From the NCBI GenBank assembly GCA_020627685.1, contig JAHDGK010000011.1, positions 25,107 to 89,106 of the forward strand: a stretch of 64,000 bases of DNA. The letters run 5' to 3'. Below are positions 28,629 through 38,324 of this stretch, one piece after another (within the stretch, counting starts at the first letter, position 1; every line of letters starts with the position of its first letter). A program made the position numbers and the translations under genes. Source of the DNA: Granulosicoccus sp. GTDB lineage: Bacteria; Pseudomonadota; Gammaproteobacteria; Granulosicoccales; Granulosicoccaceae. The notes beneath the pieces are model-generated. The model ran no database searches and was not told where the DNA came from. It was given only the letters and a program-made list of their open reading frames with translations.

Positions 28629-29583
28629 TGTCCTCCACCGCTTCGTAGGCTGCAACAATGCGTTGCACCAAGGGATGCCGAACAACGTCAGAGGCTGTAA
28701 ATTCGCAGAAACCTAAACCGTCCACTCCGTGAAGGACATTTTGAACATGCTTTAAACCGGACAACTGGTGTTTCGGTAAATCAACCTGCGATATGTCACC
28801 AGTCACAATGGCTTTGGAACCAAAACCGATTCGCGTGAGGAACATTTTCATTTGTTCCACAGTTGTATTTTGTGCTTCATCCATGATGATGCAGGAATGG
28901 TTTAAGGTTCTACCGCGCATGTAAGCTAGCGGTGCAATTTCTATCACATTGCGCTCTACTAGTTTGCCAACTCGCTCGATTCCCAGAAACTCATAAAGCG
29001 CATCGTATATAGGTCTTAGGTAGGGATCGACCTTCTGCATCATGTCTCCGGGCAGAAAGCCCAAGCGCTCACCAGCCTCTACAGCTGGACGTACCAGTAC
29101 TAACCGCTGCACTTGATCTGTTTCTAACGCTTCCACTGCACATGCAACGGCTAGAAAGGTTTTTCCCGTTCCGGCAGGCCCAATACCAAACGTTAAATCC
29201 CGCTCTTTAACACTACGAACATATTCCACTTGTCGGGGACCACGGCATTGAATCGTGGACTTACGCGTTTTGATGATTACGTTGTTTCGAGGCTGGGCTG
29301 GCGCCTTTTCTTTCATAGCTTCCAAACCCGACTCCTGAAGCGATAAATGCACCTCTTCAGGTGCTAATGTTTCGTTCTCAGTCATTTCATATAAGTGCTC
29401 AATCAACGCCTTTGCGCTATTGGAAGATTCCGCTTCACCCTCTATCGAAAATAGATCTCCGCGGTTACTCACCTGAACGTCCAAGCGATGCTCAATTTGC
29501 TTCAAGTGCTCATCGAACTGACCACATAGACGCGCCAACCGTTCGTTGTCAGCCGGTACTACCTGAAACTCTAATCTTGACAT
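28621..29583 (-). CDS. ybeZ: PhoH family ATPase YbeZ
   Basis: 320 residues: an N-terminal PhoH-associated region (1-120), then the PhoH ATPase domain with Walker [29 protein letters not shown] and Walker B IIMDEAQN, followed by [11 protein letters not shown]. Works with YbeY in RNA metabolism; genes are adjacent and overlapping. It also overlaps the miaB stop by 13 bases. Confidence 0.96.
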   Translation of the reverse strand: MSRLEFQVVPADNERLARLCGQFDEHLKQIEHRLDVQVSNRGDLFSIEGEAESSNSAKALIEHLYEMTENETLAPEEVHLSLQESGLEAMKEKAPAQPRNNVIIKTRKSTIQCRGPRQVEYVRSVKERDLTFGIGPAGTGKTFLAVACAVEALETDQVQRLVLVRPAVEAGERLGFLPGDMMQKVDPYLRPIYDALYEFLGIERVGKLVERNVIEIAPLAYMRGRTLNHSCIIMDEAQNTTVEQMKMFLTRIGFGSKAIVTGDISQVDLPKHQLSGLKHVQNVLHGVDGLGFCEFTASDVVRHPLVQRIVAAYEAVEDSE

Positions 29584-30926
29584 ACAGCTTTCATAGTGGA
29601 TTCGCCAATGAGTTCCCCGCGTAAGGAATTCGGCAATGCTTCGGTTATACGCACATCAGCAAACTGTCCGATGAGCGATTGTGGGCCTGCAAAGTTAACC
29701 ACGCGATTGTTCTCTGTTCTTCCGCTGATCTCTGTGGGGTCTTTACGCGCTGGCCGATCAACCAGAACCTGCTGAACCGTACCCACCATTGACTGGCTAA
29801 TGGCTGCCGCTTGCTTTGTAATCTGGGCCTGCAATCTGGCCAAACGCTCTTTCTTGACTTCCATGGGCGTGTCATCTTCCAGCGATGCTGCCGGCGTTCC
29901 GGGCCTGGCGCTGTAGATAAAACTAAACGAGTGGTCGAACTCTAAGGTTTCAATTAATTTCATGGTGTCTTCGAAATCTTTGTCGGTTTCACCGGGGAAA
30001 CCCACGATAAAATCTGAAGACAGCGTCAAATCAGGACGAGCTTGCATCAGCTTGCGGATTTTCGACTTGTATTCAATTGCCGTGTGTCCACGCTTCATAG
30101 CCGCCAATATACGATCGGAGCCAGACTGTACGGGCAGGTGCAGAAAACTCACCAGCTCCGGTACGGTTGCATAAGCTTCGATAAGGGAATCGCTGAACTC
30201 AACTGGATGCGATGTTGTAAAGCGGATTCTTTCCACACCGTCGATTGCTGCAACGTAGCGGATCAGCAGCGCCAAATCTGCAGTGCCGCCTTCATGCATG
30301 GGACCCCGATAGGAATTGACATTTTGACCGAGCAAATGGACTTCCCTGACGCCCTGCTCTGCCAACGCCATAACTTCATCAAGCACGTCATCGAGAGGAC
30401 GACTGATTTCTTCACCACGCGTATAGGGCACCACACAAAAACTGCAATATTTGCTGCATCCCTCGATGATGGAGACGTAGGCAGATGGACCATCCGCAGT
30501 GGGTTCCGGCAGACGATCAAATTTTTCAATTTCGGGAAAGCTAATATCGACAACGGATCCACCGTCTTCCTGACTTTGCTTGAGCAAGTTGGGTAGACGA
30601 TGCAACGTCTGCGGACCGAAGACAACGTCGACAAACGGGGCACGCTCGTTTATCGCATCGCCTTCCTGACTGGCTACGCACCCACCAACTCCAATCACAA
30701 CGCCTTTCTTAGCTTCCTTCAGCGGGCGCCAACGTCCCAGCTCAGAGAAAACTTTCTCTTGAGCCTTCTCGCGAATGGAACACGTATTCAGGAGCAGGAT
30801 GTCTGCTTCGGCCGGATCATTGGTGGCCTCTATCGGCCCTTCCTCAGCGAGTACATCGAGCATTTTCGCAGAGTCGTATTCGTTCATCTGACAACCGTGT
30901 GTCTTGATGAATACCTTTCGTGTCAT
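29571..30926 (-). CDS. miaB: tRNA-2-methylthio-N6-dimethylallyladenosine synthase
   Basis: Radical SAM methylthiotransferase acting on i6A37 of tRNAs. 451 residues. The N-terminal domain carries Cys in [16 protein letters not shown] and GGCVAS (second cluster), the radical SAM motif is CSKYCSFC, and a C-terminal TRAM domain ends the protein. First gene of the miaB-ybeZ-ybeY-corC-lnt operon. Confidence 0.97.
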   Translation of the reverse strand: MTRKVFIKTHGCQMNEYDSAKMLDVLAEEGPIEATNDPAEADILLLNTCSIREKAQEKVFSELGRWRPLKEAKKGVVIGVGGCVASQEGDAINERAPFVDVVFGPQTLHRLPNLLKQSQEDGGSVVDISFPEIEKFDRLPEPTADGPSAYVSIIEGCSKYCSFCVVPYTRGEEISRPLDDVLDEVMALAEQGVREVHLLGQNVNSYRGPMHEGGTADLALLIRYVAAIDGVERIRFTTSHPVEFSDSLIEAYATVPELVSFLHLPVQSGSDRILAAMKRGHTAIEYKSKIRKLMQARPDLTLSSDFIVGFPGETDKDFEDTMKLIETLEFDHSFSFIYSARPGTPAASLEDDTPMEVKKERLARLQAQITKQAAAISQSMVGTVQQVLVDRPARKDPTEISGRTENNRVVNFAGPQSLIGQFADVRITEALPNSLRGELIGESTMKAVCQD

Positions 30927-31439
30927 GAATTTACTGATTGTTGGTGCATAAAGTGTGGAGTATACGCGCGTCAGAGCGTGCTTGGACGCACTCAGCTACC
31001 TGATTAGCTGGGAAAACCGGCAATTTGGTATCTATTTAGTCACAAACGGTCCCGAAAACGTCGTTTTACACCGCTGTGGAAACTCGCAACAAACGTATTA
31101 CCGATTGAAACGCAGCAATGATCAGAGCAGCAATCAGGGGCGATCGAATTTTAATTCGAATAGGCAATTTCGTTCTGACAAAGGCCATTGCCAGCCGAGA
31201 ACTATTTTTCCTGTCACTATTAAAGAATAAATAGTTAAACATTTTTTGCGGTGTTCAAATCATTTTCTAATTATTTTACTTAAAACTATTAATATGCCTA
31301 GTTTTACGGACGATACCGCCTTTGATCCGACCATTTAAGCCAGAACAATCTCCTCATTTTATTAAAGTTTAATTACTCTATATGCTCGGCACAGTATGTG
31401 CTTTTATCCGTTTAACAAAATTTTATTCTTTAATATTCA
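30927..31439. promoter_or_regulatory. AT-rich 513-bp intergenic leader between miaB and the cysD fusion
   Basis: The divergent spacer holds no convincing gene. The right half is strongly AT-rich. Inverted repeats seen are TCGAATT-TT-AATTCGA at 31144-31159 and AACTATTT/AAATAGTT at 31200-31207 and 31229-31236. A TAATAT hexamer at 31431-31436 is almost adjacent to the GTG start at 31440, and no ribosome binding site is visible. Promoters for miaB (left) and the cys genes (right) are expected here, but I cannot place them with certainty. Confidence 0.4.
31144..31159. repeat. Palindrome upstream of the cysD fusion gene
   Basis: Seven-base arms TCGAATT and AATTCGA with a two-base centre. A candidate binding site for a dimeric helix-turn-helix protein, which could in principle be the HTH region of the downstream gene product. 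No direct evidence of binding. Confidence 0.35.
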
Positions 31440-33203
31440 GTGTCCACTCAATCCCGAGACAGGCAATCCGTAAGTGAGCTCAACGCGCTGAGAAGACGCG
31501 CCGTTGAACTGCGCCTGGGTGGACAGACTCTGGCTGTGACCCAGGAAGCGGTGGGGCTTTCCGCACCCACGATAATTGCTGCCATGAAGTCATACCGTGA
31601 GGGTGGCTGGGACGCCGTTGACGTGGGTCCCCGAGGAAGACCCAGAACCCGATCATCGGACGCCGACCACGAGGAATTCAAACAACAGATATTGCTGCAG
31701 GCCACTGTCTTAGACGCCGCCCGCGCACAACCCGTGCAACTGTGGGATACAGATCGAGTTCAGCAATGGGCATTCGACTCTCAGGCTATCAAAGTGAGCC
31801 GCTCTACCGCCTCGAATTGGTTGAAAAAATGGTCCATCCAACCAGCAAGTCGATACACAAAATTTCGGACTGATTCTGATGCGTCCTCCACGTCACCTCA
31901 GTTATTGAAAGAGCACGACCGTTTTGCTCGTCGCGCAAGGCGCTCTGGCAAAACTGTTTACTGGCTAGACACGCAAAGAATCGATGAAACCCATTACCAA
32001 CTATTTGCACACGATCTTCGCGGTCACGCGTTGTGGATAGTCACCAACGGCAAACCGACCGCAAAACACTACCTCTTATTTTTAATCTCATTACACCAAA
32101 GGGCAGCAACTGCTACAGCAGTTGTCCTTAAAGACAAAGCACTGCTGAACGACGCAGAGATATCGACATGGCTATCTAAAAGCCAAACCGAAACTCTCGT
32201 TATGCAAGAACCTGCAGCCCTTGAAAACACAACACTAACTTCGGCAACTCCTATGACTAAGACACCCGAAGCTGAAACGCCCACCCGGCCAAGCAGCGAT
32301 ACGCAATCACTCACACACCTACAACGACTGGAAGCGGAAAGCATCCATATCATGCGCGAGGTTGTTGCAGAAGCAGACAACCCCGTCATGCTTTACTCAG
32401 TCGGAAAAGACAGCGCTGTCATGCTGCATTTGGCTAGGAAGGCTTTCTTTCCGGCCCCTCCCCCGTTTCCTTTACTGCACGTAGATACGGGCTGGAAGTT
32501 CAAAGCCATGTATGAGTTCAGAGACACTATTACCAAAGAGTACGGTGTTGAACTGCTCACGCACATGAACCCCGAAGGTCTCAGACAGAAGGTAAATCCG
32601 TTTACTCATGGATCGGCAATTCATACCGACATCATGAAAACACAAGGCTTAAAGCAGGCCTTGGATGAGCATCAATTTGACATCGCCTTCGGTGGAGCAA
32701 GACGAGACGAGGAAAAATCACGCGCTAAGGAACGCGTATTCTCTTTTCGAAGTGCGCAGCACCGTTGGGACGCCAAGAACCAACGTCCCGAGCTTTGGCA
32801 ACTATACAACGCACGCAAATTACGCGAAGAATCCATTCGTGTGTTTCCCATTTCCAACTGGACTGAATTGGATATCTGGCAGTACATTCATAGGGAGAAC
32901 ATACCAATAGTTCCTCTTTACTACGCTGCAGAACGCCCTGTGGTGGAACGCGACGGCTCCATCATCATGGTTGACGACGAGCGCATGCCATTAAACGATG
33001 GCGAGGTACCTGAGATGCGTAGCGTAAGGTTTAGAACACTTGGCTGCTACCCACTAACAGGTGCTGTTGAATCAACTGCAAACACCTTAGAAGACATCAT
33101 TCAAGAGATGCTTCTAACACGTACCTCCGAACGTCAAGGACGCATGATCGATCACGATTCAGCGGCCTCTATGGAGAAGAAGAAGGAAGAGGGCTACTTC
33201 TAA
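31440..33203 (+). CDS. cysD: Transposase-like HTH region fused to sulfate adenylyltransferase subunit 2 (CysD)
   Basis: 587 residues, nearly twice the usual CysD length of about 300. Residues 291-587 are a complete CysD: PP-loop [38 protein letters not shown] and the RQGRMIDHD end. CysD and CysN make APS from sulfate and ATP. Residues 12-70 look like an IS630-type HTH ([26 protein letters not shown]). Residues 95-135 look like a winged helix ([13 protein letters not shown]), and 165-255 like a worn DDE fold (VYWLD, then VVLKDKALL where VLDN is usual). A Thr/Pro/Ser/Glu-rich linker (255-290) joins the parts. Start is a GTG without a visible ribosome binding site; an ATG at 32253 inside the linker could yield CysD alone. 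Stop overlaps cysNC by one base. Confidence 0.9.
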   Translation: MSTQSRDRQSVSELNALRRRAVELRLGGQTLAVTQEAVGLSAPTIIAAMKSYREGGWDAVDVGPRGRPRTRSSDADHEEFKQQILLQATVLDAARAQPVQLWDTDRVQQWAFDSQAIKVSRSTASNWLKKWSIQPASRYTKFRTDSDASSTSPQLLKEHDRFARRARRSGKTVYWLDTQRIDETHYQLFAHDLRGHALWIVTNGKPTAKHYLLFLISLHQRAATATAVVLKDKALLNDAEISTWLSKSQTETLVMQEPAALENTTLTSATPMTKTPEAETPTRPSSDTQSLTHLQRLEAESIHIMREVVAEADNPVMLYSVGKDSAVMLHLARKAFFPAPPPFPLLHVDTGWKFKAMYEFRDTITKEYGVELLTHMNPEGLRQKVNPFTHGSAIHTDIMKTQGLKQALDEHQFDIAFGGARRDEEKSRAKERVFSFRSAQHRWDAKNQRPELWQLYNARKLREESIRVFPISNWTELDIWQYIHRENIPIVPLYYAAERPVVERDGSIIMVDDERMPLNDGEVPEMRSVRFRTLGCYPLTGAVESTANTLEDIIQEMLLTRTSERQGRMIDHDSAASMEKKKEEGYF

Positions 33204-35119
33204 TGCAAACAGAAACTAATGATTTAATTGCTAACGATATCAGCGCATACCTTGATCGGCATGAGCATAAGAGCCTTCTGCGCTTCATCACTTGTGGCAG
33301 TGTTGACGATGGAAAAAGTACGCTTATCGGGCGTCTGTTATATGAATCAAAGACACTCTTTGAAGATCAACTGGATACCGTCTCGCAGGAGTCGAAAAAA
33401 TGGGGAACGCAAGGCAAGAACATTGACTTCGCCCTCCTTGTAGATGGCCTTGCAGCCGAAAGAGAACAAGGCATAACCATTGACGTTGCTTACCGATTCT
33501 TCTCAACGGATAGCCGTAAGTTTATTGTTGCCGATACGCCCGGGCACGAACAGTACACGCGCAATATGGTAACCGGTGCGTCTACGGCAGACGTTGCCGT
33601 AATTCTTTGCGACGCCCGCCATGGATTACTCACTCAGACCCGTCGACACAGCTATCTAGCCTCTTTGTTAGGCATTAATAATGTTGTCCTGGCGGTTAAC
33701 AAGATGGACCTCATGAACTACGACGAAGCGGTGTTCGACGACATCTGCGAAGCCTATGCACCGTTTGCAAAATCTCTGGGTATTGAGAATGTCACCGCTA
33801 TTCCCATGTCAGCGTTGGCAGGCGATAACATCACTGAACCCAGCACTAACATGCCGTGGTTCCATGGTACTACCCTGCTGTCATGGTTGGAAACGGTTGA
33901 CGTCGGCAGCGATAAGATTCAAAAGGCAGCGTTTAGAATGCCTGTGCAGTGGGTAAACAGACCCTCACTGGATTTCCGCGGTTATGCAGGCACCATTGCC
34001 GGAGGCAAAATTAGTACTGGTGACGCCATCCGTGTTCAACCGTCGGGTCGCATGAGTAATATCGCGCGCATCGTGTCTATGGACGGCGATCTGGATTCAG
34101 CGGTTGCCGGTCAATCGATAACGCTCACCCTAACGGATGAAATTGATTCTTCGCGAGGCGATGTTATTTCAGCAGGTGATGAACCAGCAAGTGTTGCTGA
34201 TCAATTTGAAACAACCATCGTCTGGATGCACGACGATGCACTTCTAGCCGGTCGGCCTTATCTGCTGAAAATTGGTACCAAGACGGTAAACGCGACCGTT
34301 ACCAATATTAAGTATCAGGTTAACGTCAACACCTTAGAAGAAAGTGCTGCAACCCAGTTGGAACTTAATGCCATCGGTGTCTGCAACATAAGCACCGATC
34401 AGCCTATCGCGTTCGATGCGTATAAAGATAACCGTGATACTGGCGGCTTTATCCTTATAGACCGCATAAGTAACGCCACTGTTGGCGCAGGTATGTTGCA
34501 CTTCTCACTAAGACGTGCAGACAATATCCACCTGCAAGCGACAGATGTTGATAAGACCGTACGTTCACGTCTTAAAAATCAAAAGCCAGCTGTTGTCTGG
34601 TTCACAGGATTATCCGGTGCAGGTAAATCAACGGTGGCAAACCTTGTGGAGAAATCATTAACCGCAAAGGGACACCACACGTATCTCCTGGACGGTGACA
34701 ACGTTCGCCACGGACTCAATCGAGACCTAGGATTTACCGATGCTGATAGAGTTGAAAACATTCGCCGAATAGGTGAAGTTGCGCAGCTCATGGTCGATTC
34801 AGGACTGATCGTGCTAACAGCGTTTATCTCGCCATTCAGATCTGAACGTGCGCTTGCTCGCTCACTGGTTGAGGAAGGCGAGTTCGTTGAGGTTCACGTA
34901 GATGCACCGCTTAGCGTGGCAGAAGATCGTGACCCTAAGGGGTTGTATAAGAAAGCCCGTAGAGGCGAGCTTTCTAACTTTACGGGTATAGATTCACCGT
35001 ATGAGCCACCGGAAACCCCTGAGATATTGATTGACACTTCAACCATGAGCGCAGAACAAGCAGCAGAACGCGTTGTGGCTGAACTCAGAAGACGTGGTAT
35101 TTTAAACGCACCTGAATAG
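33203..35119 (+). CDS. cysNC: Bifunctional sulfate adenylyltransferase subunit 1 / adenylylsulfate kinase
   Basis: 638 residues. The N-terminal CysN GTPase (to about residue 450) has GSVDDGKST (32-40), DTPGHEQY and NKMD. The C-terminal CysC kinase (from about 455) has a P-loop GLSGAGKST near 470, then [15 protein letters not shown] and [10 protein letters not shown]. CysN powers APS synthesis with CysD; CysC phosphorylates APS to PAPS. Same architecture as rhizobial NodQ and many gammaproteobacterial CysNC proteins. Its ATG shares one base with the cysD stop. Confidence 0.97.
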   Translation: MQTETNDLIANDISAYLDRHEHKSLLRFITCGSVDDGKSTLIGRLLYESKTLFEDQLDTVSQESKKWGTQGKNIDFALLVDGLAAEREQGITIDVAYRFFSTDSRKFIVADTPGHEQYTRNMVTGASTADVAVILCDARHGLLTQTRRHSYLASLLGINNVVLAVNKMDLMNYDEAVFDDICEAYAPFAKSLGIENVTAIPMSALAGDNITEPSTNMPWFHGTTLLSWLETVDVGSDKIQKAAFRMPVQWVNRPSLDFRGYAGTIAGGKISTGDAIRVQPSGRMSNIARIVSMDGDLDSAVAGQSITLTLTDEIDSSRGDVISAGDEPASVADQFETTIVWMHDDALLAGRPYLLKIGTKTVNATVTNIKYQVNVNTLEESAATQLELNAIGVCNISTDQPIAFDAYKDNRDTGGFILIDRISNATVGAGMLHFSLRRADNIHLQATDVDKTVRSRLKNQKPAVVWFTGLSGAGKSTVANLVEKSLTAKGHHTYLLDGDNVRHGLNRDLGFTDADRVENIRRIGEVAQLMVDSGLIVLTAFISPFRSERALARSLVEEGEFVEVHVDAPLSVAEDRDPKGLYKKARRGELSNFTGIDSPYEPPETPEILIDTSTMSAEQAAERVVAELRRRGILNAPE

Positions 35120-35135
35120 TATGTGAGACAACGCC

Positions 35136-36068
35136 ATGCGGCGAATGATCATCGACACGGATACGGCATCAGATGATGCCGTCGCCATAATGATGGCTGT
35201 TCATTCGCCGCATATCAGCGTAGAGGCTTTAACCGTTGTTGCCGGCAACGTCACTCTTGAACAGGCAAGTATTAATGCCCGTTTTACGCTGCAGCTTTGC
35301 AATAAAGATATCCCCGTCTATTTAGGCTGCGATCGTCCCTGGTTACAAACTGCAAGCACAGCGGAATGGTTTCACGGCGACGATGGCATGGGCAACATGA
35401 ACTACCCTGCCCCGCAGAAAGCTGCAAGTAAAACACATGCAGTCAATGCTCTCATCGAACGATTTCAACAAGCTCCCGGCGACATTGAACTCGTCACACT
35501 TGGACCCCTAACCAATATCGCTACCGCTCTGAGTATGGAGCCGGAACTCGCTAAGTGGATTAAGCATTGTTATGTTATGGGTGGTGCAGCAGCGACACTA
35601 GGCAACGTCACACCGGCAGCCGAATATAACTTCTGGTGTGATCCTGAAGCGGCCCGTAAGGTGTTGCAAAGTGGAGTACCACTCACCCTGCTCGGTTGGG
35701 AACTCAGTTGCGACGATGCCGCACTGAGTGACGGTGAGATGGAGCAAATTAGCAATCTGGGAAGTGAACGCGCCAAGGTAGCCATTGATTGCAATCGCTC
35801 GGCGGTCGTTGCCTCACGTGAACTACAAGCGCAATCCGGGATGGCATTGGCCGACCCTGTCGCCATGGCCGTTGCCATAGATCCTTCTATTTCGATCAAA
35901 CAGAAGACCTGCTTTGTCGATATAGAAACCCAATCTGATATGACACGGGGCATGAGCGTAGTCGATCTAAATCATGTTTTAGGTCGCGAACACAACGCGA
36001 CGGTATGCCTTGAAATAGATTCAGCAGCCTGGAAAGCGTTGCTGCGCAATTGCCTACACGATGCCTAA
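35136..36068 (+). CDS. Nucleoside hydrolase (IunH family)
   Basis: 310 residues. The calcium-binding cluster DTDTASDDA (Asp7, 9, 13, 14) is at the N terminus, with LVTLGPLTNIATAL and VMGGAAATLGNVTPAAEYNFWCDPEAA further on. These enzymes split ribonucleosides to base and ribose; specificity cannot be told. It follows cysNC by 16 bases on the same strand, an unusual partner for sulfate activation, and could be co-transcribed. Confidence 0.92.
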   Translation: MRRMIIDTDTASDDAVAIMMAVHSPHISVEALTVVAGNVTLEQASINARFTLQLCNKDIPVYLGCDRPWLQTASTAEWFHGDDGMGNMNYPAPQKAASKTHAVNALIERFQQAPGDIELVTLGPLTNIATALSMEPELAKWIKHCYVMGGAAATLGNVTPAAEYNFWCDPEAARKVLQSGVPLTLLGWELSCDDAALSDGEMEQISNLGSERAKVAIDCNRSAVVASRELQAQSGMALADPVAMAVAIDPSISIKQKTCFVDIETQSDMTRGMSVVDLNHVLGREHNATVCLEIDSAAWKALLRNCLHDA

Positions 36069-36071
36069 AAC

Positions 36072-36107
36072 AAAAAAAGGCTACTGACTTTTAATAAGTC
36101 AGTAGCC
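36072..36107 (-). terminator. Intrinsic terminator after the DUF1127 gene
   Basis: Perfect 12-bp stem (36079-36090 with 36096-36107) and a five-base loop. Read on the minus strand, the stem is followed by seven T residues. It lies 48 bases beyond the DUF1127 stop and also ends transcription facing the nucleoside hydrolase gene. Confidence 0.85.
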
Positions 36108-36154
36108 CCTTAGAACAGAACCCATCCAGCCTATGGCTGGCTGCCCGTCAGTAG

Positions 36155-36580
36155 TTACGCAGCAGTACGGTTGTTCTGGAATACACCTTCGACAGTAGGT
36201 CGACCGTATCGGACCACTTCTTCGATGTTATTGCGGCTTACGCCTAACTCCGCCAATTCGCGATCAGAGTAAGAGCTCAGCTCTTTGACTGCTTTGCGAA
36301 TTTTTCGCTTGCTCACTTTTGGCGCAGCAATCTGGGATACAACCGGGGCAACAGAGATGCCTTCCTTCGTCAGATCGGTGCCGGCAGCGACAGCGTCAGC
36401 TACGGTGTCAATACGCCATGGCCATGCTGAAACACCTTCAATCAGCATTTCACGCGAAAAACCAAAATCTTGCAGCTGTCGATCGCTCATACCCAGCAGT
36501 TGCTGGCGCAGGCGAGACTTGCTGTTGTGCATTGAAACTTTTACGAATACGTCTTTTAAATTGTTGAAAATGTTGCTCAT
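36155..36580 (-). CDS. Tandem DUF1127 protein
   Basis: 141 residues with two DUF1127-type helical motifs: SRLRQQLLGMSDRQLQDFG at about 22-40 and KAVKELSSYSDRELAELGVSR at about 97-117. They are linked by an Ala/Val/Pro-rich stretch. DUF1127 proteins usually carry one copy; some small ones bind RNA or affect phosphate and carbon metabolism in alphaproteobacteria. Function here unknown. Single-gene transcript with its own terminator. Confidence 0.85.
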   Translation of the reverse strand: MSNIFNNLKDVFVKVSMHNSKSRLRQQLLGMSDRQLQDFGFSREMLIEGVSAWPWRIDTVADAVAAGTDLTKEGISVAPVVSQIAAPKVSKRKIRKAVKELSSYSDRELAELGVSRNNIEEVVRYGRPTVEGVFQNNRTAA

Positions 36581-36804
36581 TTCTCATTTACCTGTTGTCA
36601 AAACTCAACGCACCCTTGTGCGACTGAGCAAATACGTACAAGACTTTTGAATTCATCAATACTCTCGCTACAGGCTTATTATGGCGTCCATGAGCACAAA
36701 TAATATAGCGATATCTCGTCATTTTATTTGTGAATAATAATATCTAATTTTGGCTAATATCGAGCGATTATGCACTTTTGGAAAGGTATTGAGCTGTGGA
36801 AAAA

Positions 36805-37566
36805 CTAGCTCAAATAGGACGCGACCAATTTCAAGCTGATCAAAAAGAGTGCAATCTGCACCACCAAGTAAAACCATTTCTCCGACAAATGCTGAATTAA
36901 CCAACGCCCGACCACTGTGCCTAGAGCCGCTATCGGCACAAGGATCAGAGCCAACGAGAGACTCTCGATATTTGGTGGATGCATGGAATAGTACGGGACT
37001 AATTTAGCCAGATTAACAATGGCAAACAGAATGGTTGTCGTACCTGCGAAGATCATCTTAGGCAGCTGCTGGGGCAGCATGTATACCTGATACGGAGGAG
37101 CGCCGGCGTGCGATACAAAACTGGTGAAACCTGACAAGGTGCCCCACCACATCCCTTTGATTAGCGACGGCTTAGCGGCTTGGCCGTTAGACGATTTTCG
37201 CAACCAACGGTCAAGACAGAACCCAATACCCAACAAACCAATCAGTAAAGATACGATTTCATCGGACACCAGTGTTGCTGTACTCCATCCGACAATCACG
37301 CCCAGGATGCCCGCAGGTATGAGAATTTTCAAATTCTCTAGGCTGTACTCTTTGCGATAAAGCCAAATGCCGACAACATCTGACAGTATGTAGATAGGCA
37401 GCAGAAGCACTGCAGCCACCACGGGTGAAATCAGGAGCGCTAACAACGGCACTGCCAGCATACCAATGCCCGGAAGCCCGCCTTTTGACAACCCTACAAA
37501 CAAAGACGCTAACAACAGCAGCCACAGTAACGGGCCGCCGGCAATTACGGTGTCGAGTGTTGGCAT
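36805..37566 (-). CDS. TauE/SafE family membrane permease
   Basis: 253 residues with about seven or eight membrane segments. SLFVGLSKGGLPGIGMLAVPLL at the N terminus and GTLSGFTSFVSHAGAPPYQVYMLP in the middle are the two hallmark repeats of the TauE/SafE family. Members export sulfite or sulfur-containing organic anions. The nearby sulfate-activation genes make a sulfur substrate plausible but do not prove it. Overlaps no gene; one base after the glycosyltransferase. Confidence 0.9.
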   Translation of the reverse strand: MPTLDTVIAGGPLLWLLLLASLFVGLSKGGLPGIGMLAVPLLALLISPVVAAVLLLPIYILSDVVGIWLYRKEYSLENLKILIPAGILGVIVGWSTATLVSDEIVSLLIGLLGIGFCLDRWLRKSSNGQAAKPSLIKGMWWGTLSGFTSFVSHAGAPPYQVYMLPQQLPKMIFAGTTTILFAIVNLAKLVPYYSMHPPNIESLSLALILVPIAALGTVVGRWLIQHLSEKWFYLVVQIALFLISLKLVASYLS

Positions 37567-37567
37567 T

Positions 37568-38302
37568 TCAGCGCCTTTTGGCGCTTGTGTCGTACCAGGT
37601 TTTACATAACCTTTTCGAGAAAACCGCGCCCGGAATAAACATGAGTAGCATCTGCTGAAGAATTTGAGCGCTACTGTACCACTGCAATTTGCGCGCGGAC
37701 GTAATGACAGGATCGATCGTGGCGATATCGAACGTCATCTTATGACGTTTTGCCCAACGCTTCAGTTGACGAGATAGAAAAATTTCCTCACCGGCATACA
37801 CCCGATCGCTAAATCCACCAACGTCTTTAAAAGCATCTGCCCGGCAGTAAACAAAACAACCTGCCGCGAGCCGCGCTTTTATCGATAGCCAATTCCAAAA
37901 AGATATACCCCGCTGAGCCGACGCAGATACCGGCGTGTCCGGTGCAATGATGGAACCACCACCGGCTACTGAATTTCCCGATAGCTTTTCTAAGACAACA
38001 CTCAGCAAATGCTCACTGCATTGTGAATCCGCGTCTAAAAAGATGAGCGCCTCGCCCACCGCCACCGATGCACCGGTGTTTCGAGCACGTGCTATTTGAT
38101 TCACGGGCTCGAATACAAGCTTGACCTGGAATTTGGCCGCAACCGCCGCTGTTTTATCCGTAGAGTTGTTGTCCACCACGATAACCTCACCGTGGTGGAC
38201 ACCTTGCTCTTCGATATTTTGCACAACTGCTATAACAGCCGTTAACGTTTTTGGCAGGTAGGCTTCCTCGTTCCATGCTGGAATAACAATGGAAAAATCC
38301 AT
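37568..38302 (-). CDS. Glycosyltransferase family 2 protein
   Basis: 244 residues, GT-A fold. FSIVIPAWNEEAYLPKTL begins the nucleotide-sugar domain, VVDNNSTDKTA and IFLDADSQC (DxD) bind metal-nucleotide, and FVYCRADAFKDVGGFSDRVYAGEEIFLSRQLKR holds the acceptor region with the ED-like motif. A short hydrophobic stretch near residue 220 may associate with the membrane. Product unknown. Followed directly by the TauE-like gene. Confidence 0.9.
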   Translation of the reverse strand: MDFSIVIPAWNEEAYLPKTLTAVIAVVQNIEEQGVHHGEVIVVDNNSTDKTAAVAAKFQVKLVFEPVNQIARARNTGASVAVGEALIFLDADSQCSEHLLSVVLEKLSGNSVAGGGSIIAPDTPVSASAQRGISFWNWLSIKARLAAGCFVYCRADAFKDVGGFSDRVYAGEEIFLSRQLKRWAKRHKMTFDIATIDPVITSARKLQWYSSAQILQQMLLMFIPGAVFSKRLCKTWYDTSAKRR

Positions 38303-38324
38303 GGAGCGCCCCGAAGCGAATTGA

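Noticed and set aside
30955-31230. 91-residue plus-strand frame in the miaB-cysD gap
   Set aside because: Composition is unlike a protein of this genome, there is no recognisable motif or ribosome binding site, and it covers the inverted repeats.
31440-32252. Recent IS630 insertion in cysD with terminal repeats
   Set aside because: No terminal inverted repeats or TA target duplication flank the region, the frame continues without a stop into CysD, and the catalytic DDE residues are degraded, which points to old domestication.
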